Below are positions 11,801 to 19,543 of a stretch of DNA of 63,128 nucleotides, in pieces. Source of the stretch: Ichthyosporea sp. XGB-2017a (taxonomy: Eukaryota > Opisthokonta > Ichthyosporea); assembly GCA_002811675.1 (NCBI GenBank), contig PDIM01000012.1, positions 4,812-67,939 of the forward strand, in the 5' to 3' direction. Position numbers and translations under genes: made by a program. Under the pieces are notes generated by a model. That model did no database searches and was not told the DNA's origin. It saw nothing but the letters and a program-made list of their open reading frames with translations. The stretch's first letter is position 1; each line of letters starts with the position of its first letter.

Positions 11801-14655
11801 AGGTATTTGGAAAGCAACTTCCACACACGTAACCCGATCGCTGTTTCCCGATCATGCGCAGAGAGGGCCTCTGGATCGTGCTGCGTTTTTGAGGGCCTTG
11901 AGTGGCCGCTTCTCTGGCTTTCGTAGCCCATACTTAAGTATGGAGTTAGACGAGAGCTGAAGCATTGGGCATTGTGCCTTTGCTGCTTCCACGAATCTGG
12001 GGTTGGGTTTGTGGTAGGATTCATTGGAGACGGTGAATCACTAAGGCTTTTTCCAGAGGTGCTCTTCATTTCCGATAATGTATTTTGCAACTTTTCGCGC
12101 AGAACTTCCACTAGTCGCACATATTGTGCAGCCTTTGCTACTTTCAGTTCTTCAGCTACCTTCTCAAGTCTAGACAATTCTTCAGAATTTTGTGTAAGAT
12201 CTTTCCCCAAGCTTGTGCGAGCATTAATGATAGAAAGTAAACTTTGAAATTGTGCATCATTTTTTGATGCCTGTGTCTCCATTTCGTTGGATAAACCTTC
12301 TTTCTTCCCTACCTGCGTGCGTTTAGCCCTGGCCGCAGTCGAAGTACCAGTTGACCGAATATCGTGTACTTCACGGTTCGGTTTATCCATTGTCAAGATT
12401 CGCCTTTCGATGACTTCTGAAACTGATTGCATTGCGGTAAGTCGGTTGGGTCCTTTATAACCAAAATGAAGTTGAACAAGAGCATATTCGGCATCCCCAT
12501 CGTACATCGGCCTCACAGTATCATCGGATGGCAAAACATAGAACCTATGAGCAGAAATATCAGGAACAGATAACGAGAAAAAGGACACATGCTCAATCGA
12601 TGAATACGATATCATTTTCCTCAATGAATGCTGAATTTCGCACATCGCCTTCCACATTTCAGGGGTATCATCCTTTGTAGTTGCTTCAGGAAACTTAAAC
12701 ATAATAAACTTTTCCTTATTGCCACGGGTAGTCACCAATCCTTTGAGAAAGATGTACAGGGTAATAGCTTGACACTGCTTGCTTGCATCCTCATCGCAAA
12801 TAATGCGGCATTCTTCACGTAATTCGGCCGGTGTTTTACTTCGAACAACTTTGTTCCCTTCAGTTATATGTGTCTCTAGTATATGGTGGCCAACGGTTTG
12901 AGTATTGGCATTACTCCATCCTGAAGGAAACCATTTCCAATTACAGTGGACAGGTTGTGTTGGTGCAACATGGTCACTTTCATTTTGATTTTTTTCGTCA
13001 TTTGCGGGGGAGTTTGGATTTGATGACCAATCTTCATTACTTTCGTAGGAGTCCCCATCCTTTCCAGCGAAATTTCTTACAACAGTTTGGGCATCTGATG
13101 GCTCAGACATGGAGTTTTTTGTTCCGTGCACTGTACCTCCACCAAGTATCAGCTTCGGGTTAAAAACACAGGAAAAGTGATACGTAGATTGCTCCCTTTT
13201 TCCGAAAAAGTAAAGTAATCCAAAATCAAACTCGTCATTGGCATCACTCCATAAATTTTTGCTATCACTGTAAGCATTGCTACTACTAGCTGTGTACACA
13301 AATCCAGTTTGTGGCGAAACTGCCAGTTCATCACCCCACCTGTCAAGCGCATACTGAACTGGTTTATGAAACAAGTTACAGGTAAACGTGCTTACTTGCA
13401 CAACATCGTCTTTTTGATCAGTACTGTGAACACTACCCATATTTTCCGATTTTCCTATTTGGCCATCTTCGTTTCTCGCAACATAGTCAAGAGATACTGA
13501 AATTGTCTTAATAGTAAATGTGTAACCATCGCAGGTAGGATCCATTTTACAATCTCTCATGCAGTGATAATTGCTCTGCCATGCAGTGACATTTCCCAGA
13601 GCTTCTTTCACCACACCAGGGGGGGTTGATGTCACCGTTTTCCTTGTAGATATCGTATGTCCTCCAGACAACACGGAACCAAACAGAGGTGTACATAACA
13701 CATACCTTTCCATAGAACGAACCATCTTTTCAAAGTGACTTATTTGTTCCTTGGTTGGGGTCTCACCAGGTGGAGGGAGTCTTGGTTTAACATCCGGACT
13801 AGATTGTGTTGACGACTTTGCGGTGTTTCTTTGTCTCCAGTACTCAATGGCATCGGCATGGCGTGATGTAAGCAAGCGACATTGGCCCATTACATGGTGT
13901 TCCGTAAAAACGCTACCCTTGGTAATTTGGTTCCATTCACGTCCTTGCACACCAAGCATGTCTTCAGATAGTTCACTGGCATCACTGCCATCACCTTGGT
14001 GGCCGATATCGCTCTCAACACATCCTTTTTCTTGCATGGTCAAGTCAGCAAGAGTGGGTTGAAAGCTTTCGGACGCTATATCCACCTTTCCTGGCACATG
14101 AGCGCAGCTTTGCTGCTTAGGTGATACGTCCTGGGAGGTAGCAGTACGATGTGGCAGCCATAAAAACATAACACACTCCTGAAGATCCCAACACATAGTG
14201 CAGCACGTTTCCCAAGGCATATAGTCATACTTCACTTCTGTGTTATTCAGGACTTTGGCGTCAAGTAACGCCCTAAAATCACGATCCTCCCTGCCATTGA
14301 CGGGAAGCTCGGCTTCGGATGCCGCAGCCCCTGCCCCTCCGCCAGCCGTGGTTGAGACTCTCCTAATACTATGAAGGTAAGAGCGCCTGTTTGCCTTAAC
14401 ACAAACTCCCTTACTTCGCATGGTAGTCAAACCAAGGGACGAGCTAGTGGCATGTGGCTGTATATAGTAGGCTTCTCTGGGAGGTTCTGTGGGAATGGAA
14501 GGCCTAGGGAAAACTGGTGATGTGAAAATCAGAAGCGACATAAGAAGAGAAAGAATGGTATGGTGTATGAAGGAAGCACACCCAAGCCCTCCTGGGTGAA
14601 TCAATGCGTCTCTTAACTTTAATCTCATGATGTCAAAATTCTGGTTGTCATACAT
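5839..14655 (-). CDS. giant secreted protein with duplicated PAN/apple-like modules and a CxxxC array
   Basis: A single uninterrupted frame of 2,938 residues. The first ATG (14655) and an internal ATG (14628, MRLKLRDAL) both precede a hydrophobic stretch (ILSLLMSLLIFTSPVFP) that looks like a signal peptide. Residues about 143-672 and 962-1340 are two copies of a three-module block. Module 1 has a CC..C....C..F.W.P pattern (CCTMCWDLQECVMF; CCQECLKSSDCEMF). Module 2 has C...C....CD.YTF and ends in FSCVFN or LSCIFN. Module 3 has W..FP.G and later paired cysteines. These resemble PAN/apple domains, which bind protein or carbohydrate. Coiled coils are likely at about 785-870, 1405-1480 and the last 140 residues. 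Residues about 2040-2515 hold 25 CxxxC motifs. There is no clear C-terminal membrane anchor, so secretion is inferred. The overall architecture is one I do not recognise, and no enzyme motif is seen. Confidence 0.85.
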   Translation of the reverse strand: MYDNQNFDIMRLKLRDALIHPGGLGCASFIHHTILSLLMSLLIFTSPVFPRPSIPTEPPREAYYIQPHATSSSLGLTTMRSKGVCVKANRRSYLHSIRRVSTTAGGGAGAAASEAELPVNGREDRDFRALLDAKVLNNTEVKYDYMPWETCCTMCWDLQECVMFLWLPHRTATSQDVSPKQQSCAHVPGKVDIASESFQPTLADLTMQEKGCVESDIGHQGDGSDASELSEDMLGVQGREWNQITKGSVFTEHHVMGQCRLLTSRHADAIEYWRQRNTAKSSTQSSPDVKPRLPPPGETPTKEQISHFEKMVRSMERYVLCTPLFGSVLSGGHTISTRKTVTSTPPGVVKEALGNVTAWQSNYHCMRDCKMDPTCDGYTFTIKTISVSLDYVARNEDGQIGKSENMGSVHSTDQKDDVVQVSTFTCNLFHKPVQYALDRWGDELAVSPQTGFVYTASSSNAYSDSKNLWSDANDEFDFGLLYFFGKREQSTYHFSCVFNPKLILGGGTVHGTKNSMSEPSDAQTVVRNFAGKDGDSYESNEDWSSNPNSPANDEKNQNESDHVAPTQPVHCNWKWFPSGWSNANTQTVGHHILETHITEGNKVVRSKTPAELREECRIICDEDASKQCQAITLYIFLKGLVTTRGNKEKFIMFKFPEATTKDDTPEMWKAMCEIQHSLRKMISYSSIEHVSFFSLSVPDISAHRFYVLPSDDTVRPMYDGDAEYALVQLHFGYKGPNRLTAMQSVSEVIERRILTMDKPNREVHDIRSTGTSTAARAKRTQVGKKEGLSNEMETQASKNDAQFQSLLSIINARTSLGKDLTQNSEELSRLEKVAEELKVAKAAQYVRLVEVLREKLQNTLSEMKSTSGKSLSDSPSPMNPTTNPTPDSWKQQRHNAQCFSSRLTPYLSMGYESQRSGHSRPSKTQHDPEALSAHDRETAIGLRVWKLLSKYLSKNGHLMFRWYDHVPLDLCCQECLKSSDCEMFSWIPKSYILAYTRGEMKVPLQKPTSGTVRTCVLFTREQAEIYMGLVQLALGEVPKEQHKAMPGFNFYKYYTDGNFDGSRVNVERPGSLHPLLQIQFFLPCKPLYDATLVDGMVVEQVGSSNDFYKSLVPDSISKRFQLDHNNITLSHFECMQRCHSNVMCDAYTFSKTVSTLLRNDDSRGHNHETLCQLFNSPKFFRMYEDSRYRRASQDNLRLSCIFNQNLASFQGPQWKHFPDGVDITNGHLIKIVDALKHLSKSFPDFSSLNGDHMAEAKAAGNEKELSASSKGTPTYNANQTRGSLDTQQIRFLCKNICEEYSETSDFPCTGFTAVPAKRDYSWIGTEGEHIKLKCLLWYIPDESVGIVHSTINQVLDNFNEGEAMSLHKFKEFVEGVRDAVDLVHQEKSHFLQPVVSAYSGPYRYVENQQRLLLEMLEESLASLKGITASIEDIGVSLSQMNMSIMIKEAELKILMDKMNRKYERVMELRNTKAVLSEEGKQLLISASLYYMAVCTQTDIQFADYTVGILSGFEVFLRFLSSKKWADARAKHFTENVDPEGPAPPCSVDYLSWFFDAVGKFISESNQPDLNVDSTLLFERITYRYIAKCIGVNWYKVEADYYQFLDQKQTSFSVSELDLIMREFMDFDEESKTGTTSNGAFGVGINPFARNVSGMNILPPYDPSASDEQVKDAFEEREHFWVGEEAERQWSAAVREKQLSSAALLARWDSRKSVMGEEEIQEMNAKVRKWLKFDSNGKKQDLCLESSRYNYKLSDSWTYMLDKVLRANSEIPQKMFSFTVFSDDLGNLLTKFDNLKGWPILPISQELYEVGITIVLKNAVAYVCALLVGIDIVNHSCGETGGEVCLTMDSCTSFNFDAFPVSKFELNENALYEAQDMVVYDESEDEDALETHSFRLTDEVCARYDERYCRRLVDLENKKLKYESKLKKAKSANDPRADIYKQGIEFTQHAILILKNTHIQKLWSMRNDIVAMVDSSTYIKEAFAKVDSVPESITSSNYSYECKIVDKAEKPCALHKNVATSWTRMFVDKDIPNELLVHSCKDQNCIFKHNGGPRCADTCAAEFTKLNENLFDNFCKYYSIYQTSTECIADCVNRFGSSDTCSNICLDCRTPCADSNSCITFCGTLDEGASRVDSELVDVDKSRNSCEQQCKMAIKAFKDTGDCANICADIYPQSGIAPEKCKQACTKHFERSANRNCMATECSSCPRLCKEKFVAKESCSRLCETEDVKILSKCQENCSSIFGRKNNNMHSQCENTCLQIAGKDDICRNKCQLFFSNTNGCTALCSIVTDSAQERECPSACIQTLLRESEPTTKCLNFCEDWFRAFYKMPDKPADCQDACRSQGLSNDVACDAFCHVNRSGIEKGTATQDLKSCTEKCQGESKPFQLCESECLLSLKHDCIGNCKVRFTDDDKHKACSDLCEAKILSSRSMFEFKGCTQHMLASFGLPVTSSEIGSQKAISFANAVGCRNLCKTTTLMNFPECIRQCNLLSANGKECKNICKETTLDIQLCPDTCKSFTPDKLVLEIGTHSRKESPIFDCQLVSLVSNLLAQYENGDPATSISRMSKNQLLLNETKAHMTKVPNDYLSILEKGRVRFPNLDGGSSLLNKGVEANEENVNSQRLDPYVEETEQCKLQYLYFNTEKFQNLYNSLKSTLADRLKFVPAGQEVEDLLNSLERRRTEQERAVLDLIENCMPREMQDGSRAEGSGYHKMVKDYKAVRAQISYKASMGWWGDSMRIITWFVDHWFIVNNEAKERRLLKDFITAREYARTHHGSAEVILGPDVKTLSHSSFAQGMNSDATGQDEWDVCSSEVKHGVISTLQDIVKTYQVEAEPLERELYVYEQNRKHFNSMLTKDPEYEEALQAWKQAATNVSDTNQHLKQTKKNLALFKTNLALQKRKALEEELHLQSILSKLKTSSEVHNRMSVVQRGPLSENEE

Positions 14656-15300
14656 AAACAGAAATATGATGTGCTATTCAAATCTCTGGACCCTGTGCCT
14701 CCTTCAAACCCTTCAGCAGTCACTGTGGCGACTGGCGGGGCCACGGCTGGAGCCTGGAAGGGCCAAGACTCTCCCGGTACACGTGGTCCAGTACTCCCCC
14801 CTCAAAAAAAAAAAATACAGTTCTCTATGACTCCCCCCATAGAGAAGATAAAGTCCTCTGTCGACTATGAGTTATGACTCCCCTCGGGCTCCTTGACTCC
14901 CCCCGCCATAAATTCCACAGTGTGACACACATGACTCCACGGGCCAATTTCCACCAACGCCAATTATTAACTAACCCTAGCCACCAAGGATATCTAGCTA
15001 GAGTAGAGCCCATCCAAGTAACGTACTCCCTGAAAGGACCACGTGCACACTGATAAGCGAGCAAGGTGCCAGATTACAGAATACAGTTTGTGCTTCATCA
15101 TGATTGAGCACAAGTCTTGTTCATCCTCCTTTACTGCTCAGTCACCCGTGACTTGTGACTGCCTGACTGGTAAGCAGTGAGGCACAGTGCCACCAGGCCT
15201 TGACCTCGCCCAAAGTCAAGGCATGTTCTGATTTATTAGAAAATAAAGAACTAAACATGACTTGTGTTGATTAAACATATATGTCAAATAAGATAGAGGC
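14656..15300. other. spacer upstream of the 2,938-residue gene and downstream of the formin
   Basis: 645 bases with no supported gene. It should hold the promoter of the minus-strand giant gene and the 3' end of the formin. A CCAATTATTA decamer at 14960-14969 is the same decamer found four times upstream of the right-hand giant MACPF gene. Confidence 0.5.
15232..15237 (-). terminator. poly(A) signal after the formin
   Basis: AATAAA on the minus strand, 64 bases beyond the formin stop codon. Confidence 0.5.
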
Positions 15301-18300
15301 TTATTTCAAAAGATTGATCTTTGGCCGCGGAGATCTTCCTCCCCCGCCTGCTTTCTTTCCACCTCCACCACGTCGACCAACACGCTTACTTCCAAATACC
15401 TCCCCTTTCCGGAGCGCAGCAATTAAATCATCAAATTCGTTACTCGCATTTCCAGAACCGTCACCACCAGCACCGCTAGCAGAGGCTCCTGCTTTCTTTT
15501 CCAGCCCAGACTTTTTCTTTTCCAAGGCTGCTGCCCTATTCTTTTCCGCCATCTCCTGCTGCAGGCGAAACTTTTCTTCCAGTTCTCGAAATCTCTTGTT
15601 GTCTTTGCGAGCTTCACTAAACTGCTCTATAAAGCTATAAAACATTGAGAAGAAGGCTTCGCTTGATATGTTGGGATCTTCACCAAAAAAAGCGACACAT
15701 TTCTTGTATGATTCTTTCATTTCCTCTATTTTTTCGTTCATTTCCTTCAATTCATTGTCTACCTGCTCTCTAAACGAGCTCATCACAAGCACAAATTGGG
15801 CTTCACCCATCCCCTTGTGATTGCGAAATTCAAGTTCTTTCTCCAAAGTATCAAAATTCTTTTGCAAAAATGCCATTTCATGCTCAATTTCTACCAAAGA
15901 AACTTTTGATGCCTGGCCGACATACGGGAGATCTTCATGAATATTATGAACATCAGGGTATGATTCTTCGATGGTCTTTACAAGGTAGTGCAACAGTGTA
16001 ACTTTGCCTCGGTGACTTAAATTTCCAGCGCCCGCACTATTTGCCTTTGTATCCAGCATCTTCGACAAACTTGACAACCGGAACCCTTGTGCATTCCCTC
16101 TAGCCCCTGCGTTCATGAAATTACCTACGGCGAGAATAATTTCAAACACCTTTTCTAAACGCTTGCTGCCTTTCACTTCCAAAGAAGCGGTATTGAGGAA
16201 CCGAACATGTCGACGTACACTGGCGTACATATCAGGGTAAACTAGTTTGAAATATATACATTGAAGCGTCTGCTCATAATGATCAATGCTGCTAATTTCA
16301 TAGAAAAACTTATCGGCAAGAGAAAACAACTCCAAGTCTTCTTTGTGTTCACGTAATAGAGCCACTTCATCGTCGGTTGGTATAAATTTAAGGAGCTGCT
16401 CGATAATATCCTTGGTGAGCCTGTCAGTATCCACCGCAATGATTGCGGCCTTCAATTCTACAACCGACATTTTAACTGCAGATATAACTATTGCACAGTT
16501 CTGAGCCCGTTTTGGTTCTATTAAAAACAACTCTTTTACAGCCCCAAGAGAAGAAACATTTTCTTCTGTGGATAAAGTCTTCTTTGCTGCTTTTGCTGCA
16601 AACAGCTCTTCAAGTTCACTATAATCAATACCCTCTACTCCCTTATCTCGATCAATGTTATCCCACACAGTATTTTTCAGTTTCTGTGCCGGCAATTTCG
16701 ACCAATTAAACGCCTTTAGCGCAGTAGTTGGCTTCGGCCCTTTATAAGCAGCAGGTCCACTGGGTGCGAGCGGTGGTGGGCCAGGTGCGCCTTTTACTCC
16801 AGGTGGGGGAGGAGGCGGTGGGGGAGGGCCTCCAGCCGCTCCTGGTGGCGGCGGTGGTGGAGGAGGTGGAGGAGGTGGGGGGGGTGGTGGTGCCGGTGGG
16901 CCTCCAGGCATCGTTGGCGGTGGAGGAGGTGGAGGAGGGGGTCGAGGAGGAGGGCCACCAGCCGGCCCTGGCGGCGGAGGCGGGGCGGACGAGGAACCTC
17001 CAGAAGCAGCAATACCAAGCCAAGTGCCTGAACCCTCACCAGATCCTGTTCCACTACCCGAACCAACGCCGGCGCCCTTACTGGCCCCGGTTCCACTTCC
17101 TGAACCAGCGCTAGCACCTTCACCGACCCCTGTTCCACCACCCGAACCAGTTCCAGTACCTTCCCCAGTCCCATCTCCATTCACTGTGAACTTCTTCAGC
17201 TTCGGGGCAACCAAATAGTCTTCACTACGCTCTGCATCCATTTCCTCTGATGAATCGAAAGCTTCACCATCCATTTCTTCGCCGTCATCCTCTTCATCAC
17301 TTGCGCGCAAGATCATTCTCTTCAACTTATTTGATCGAAGATACCCATATGACGATCTTCTACCTTCATTTTCCTGTGATGTACTTGCATCGTCCTCGTC
17401 GCTGTAATACTCACTGTCGAGTTCGTCTTCGAATCCTTCTCCATTGCTATACAGGATAACATTGTCTCCATCAACAACATCCAAAAACGATGAGTCACCG
17501 TCGGCAGTACCAGCTGCTTTTGAATGACGCTTGCGTCTGCCATTTCCACGTTTAACACTGGCCATCGTTTTCAACAACTGGTTCATATCAATTGCCACAT
17601 CTGCATCCTCCTCCTCCCCTCCAGCTCCCGCCGGCACCACAACCTGCCGCACAAGCTCATCGACCACAGTCCAATATTGAAGTTTCACAAAACTTCCGCG
17701 CTCCCAAGGAATAAGTGCCAAATGCCCCAGAACCGATTTCAAACGCTGGTAGGCGGCTGTTCCAGCCACACTACTTTCAATCATCTCAAACAGACGGCCT
17801 AATGACGTCAAAGACCCTCCCGCTGTAGGACTGCTCATTCCCGAGCCTCCACGCTGCTTTCCCCAGCCACTCGAAGCTCCAGCCATATCTATATCCGCAA
17901 TTGACGGTTGATGCTGACCCGCAGCAACTTCATCGTCATCATCAGCGGCCACATTTTCATACACGTCTAAATGCACGTCCAAACCCTGGTTCCCCAGACC
18001 TCGCAAATTCTCAATTACAGATTCCATGCCGAGTTGGCTGAGCTCCATGCGCAGCACCTGCCGGAACCGAATATCCTGCGCTCCCTGCCCACTACATATA
18101 AGGGCGTTCACAAACGCCATAGCTGCAATCTTTAACTGAATCTCATCCGACTCTGCATAACCTGCCACGTCCTCATCCACACCAACAGCACCTCCACCAC
18201 CGCCCCCACACAAACTATCAACGATTGTCCAAAATCGGAACGGAAGTCCATAGCACTGCTGAACATATCTGACACCCTGAAGCACCTGAACGTGGCCGTC

Positions 18301-19119
18301 AGGGAGAAGACATAGCGCTCCAAGAATATCAAACACTGATGTCCGTGTACGCATGTTTGGGGTTACCAATGATTTTGCAATAGCCCTAATTGCACCCCCC
18401 TCTGCGCTCGTACTGCGAATCACTATATCGAGCCCACACGTGTTGTTCAGAAGCGCCTTCACACACTTAATCAGGTTCGCATGCACAGGCCCAGAACGTT
18501 CTCTTCGTGACATTACATTCAAAAGCTGCAAAAGCAACGAAAAACCTTCATACTCAATAAAGGATATCACCCATCGCATAGACATGGTTCGAAGGGCTAC
18601 CGCCAACCGATCAAGTGCCTCCGCAGCCATCTCCACATCCTCAACAGCCCCAAGACTCGCCTGCCTTGCAGCACTTCCTCCTCCTCCAGTCAGAGAGGTC
18701 GACGAAGAAGCAATCGTTGTAGTCCGTGCAGCAGCACGTGCAACAGACGCCTGCGAGACGATTCGCTGCAGCGTGGCCAAATGCGAGTCCACAGAGTCTT
18801 CATCGTTTGATGAGCGCCGCTCCGTGCTAATCTTATTGGCCTGTATTAACATCCACTTCCGATTTTTGTCAAACTCCAACAATTTCTCCCTATTTGCCTC
18901 GGCAAGATCCATTTCCTCCAAAAGGCGGCGAAACTGTTCATTTAGCTCCGCATCCGACAGTGGGCACGTCGTCTCCCCAGCCGTCTGAAGAGATCCGCTG
19001 GACATGGCCAGGCCAGAAAAGCCTGGTCCACCCCGAGATCCTCCAGCACCACGGGATCCCCCTCCATATCCTTCCCCATGACTATGTCTCCCCGCTCCCT
19101 TTCCGTGCTGATTCCCCAT
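15301..19119 (-). CDS. diaphanous-related formin (GBD/FH3-FH1-FH2-DAD)
   Basis: A 1,272-residue actin nucleator and elongator with the full autoinhibited-formin layout. The true ATG is at 19119 (MGNQHGKG); the frame is open slightly upstream but only through GTG. Residues about 30-480 are a GTPase-binding/FH3 armadillo region (RRLLEEMDLAE, KWMLIQ, LLQLLNVMS). An acidic low-complexity stretch (about 540-630) and a Gly/Ser/Thr-rich repeat (about 645-700) follow. The FH1 region (about 705-785) has long proline runs for profilin-actin. The FH2 domain (about 800-1165) shows LKAFNWSKLP, VWDNI, GNFMNAGARGNAQGF and LSSLSKMLDTKA. A DAD-like tail (FDDLIAALRKGEVFGSKR, about 1225-1243, then basic residues) can bind the N-terminus to hold the protein closed until a Rho-type GTPase binds. 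The MGN start recalls the N-myristoylated FMNL formins, but residue 6 is G rather than S/T, so myristoylation is uncertain. Confidence 0.95.
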   Translation of the reverse strand: MGNQHGKGAGRHSHGEGYGGGSRGAGGSRGGPGFSGLAMSSGSLQTAGETTCPLSDAELNEQFRRLLEEMDLAEANREKLLEFDKNRKWMLIQANKISTERRSSNDEDSVDSHLATLQRIVSQASVARAAARTTTIASSSTSLTGGGGSAARQASLGAVEDVEMAAEALDRLAVALRTMSMRWVISFIEYEGFSLLLQLLNVMSRRERSGPVHANLIKCVKALLNNTCGLDIVIRSTSAEGGAIRAIAKSLVTPNMRTRTSVFDILGALCLLPDGHVQVLQGVRYVQQCYGLPFRFWTIVDSLCGGGGGGAVGVDEDVAGYAESDEIQLKIAAMAFVNALICSGQGAQDIRFRQVLRMELSQLGMESVIENLRGLGNQGLDVHLDVYENVAADDDDEVAAGQHQPSIADIDMAGASSGWGKQRGGSGMSSPTAGGSLTSLGRLFEMIESSVAGTAAYQRLKSVLGHLALIPWERGSFVKLQYWTVVDELVRQVVVPAGAGGEEEDADVAIDMNQLLKTMASVKRGNGRRKRHSKAAGTADGDSSFLDVVDGDNVILYSNGEGFEDELDSEYYSDEDDASTSQENEGRRSSYGYLRSNKLKRMILRASDEEDDGEEMDGEAFDSSEEMDAERSEDYLVAPKLKKFTVNGDGTGEGTGTGSGGGTGVGEGASAGSGSGTGASKGAGVGSGSGTGSGEGSGTWLGIAASGGSSSAPPPPPGPAGGPPPRPPPPPPPPPTMPGGPPAPPPPPPPPPPPPPPPPGAAGGPPPPPPPPPGVKGAPGPPPLAPSGPAAYKGPKPTTALKAFNWSKLPAQKLKNTVWDNIDRDKGVEGIDYSELEELFAAKAAKKTLSTEENVSSLGAVKELFLIEPKRAQNCAIVISAVKMSVVELKAAIIAVDTDRLTKDIIEQLLKFIPTDDEVALLREHKEDLELFSLADKFFYEISSIDHYEQTLQCIYFKLVYPDMYASVRRHVRFLNTASLEVKGSKRLEKVFEIILAVGNFMNAGARGNAQGFRLSSLSKMLDTKANSAGAGNLSHRGKVTLLHYLVKTIEESYPDVHNIHEDLPYVGQASKVSLVEIEHEMAFLQKNFDTLEKELEFRNHKGMGEAQFVLVMSSFREQVDNELKEMNEKIEEMKESYKKCVAFFGEDPNISSEAFFSMFYSFIEQFSEARKDNKRFRELEEKFRLQQEMAEKNRAAALEKKKSGLEKKAGASASGAGGDGSGNASNEFDDLIAALRKGEVFGSKRVGRRGGGGKKAGGGGRSPRPKINLLK

Positions 19120-19543
19120 CGCCACTTTCTTTTTTCTTATTTTTTCTTTTCTTCTTCTCTCTTCTCTCCCCCTCCTCTGTCAGTCTCTGTTTCATGAATC
19201 TCTCTCTTCCGCACCCTAATTCTTCCCTTGCTTTTTCTCAGTGAATCCCCAGTACACCAGTCACCACTGCAGACCACACACCACAGACTCCTCCCTCCGT
19301 CAAGAAAAAGGGACATGCCCGGGAAGAGTCGCACACGATCAGTCTCCCCTTATTTATGGGGATCTATTGCCCCGTCCACGTGTATGGGGTTTGTATGAGG
19401 ATTTGTATGGACTGAATTTATTATACTGGATAAATGGCTTTTTTGGTACATGGAGTCTTTATTATAAATCCTTTACAGACTCGAGGAGGATCCTGTGAGT
19501 CGAGGAAGAGAGAGACTCGTATATATCCCAGGACATCGCATAT
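19120..19543. promoter_or_regulatory. divergent promoter region of the formin and RSM22
   Basis: 424 bases separate the two start codons, which point away from each other. The formin side is a long pyrimidine-rich tract on the plus strand (purine-rich in the formin's sense). No TATA box is obvious, and core promoter elements cannot be assigned. Confidence 0.45.

Noticed and set aside
16742-17218. Several proline-, serine- or valine-rich frames opposite or beside the formin FH1 region
   Set aside because: They are shadows of GC-rich repeats coding the proline and glycine/serine tracts of the formin.
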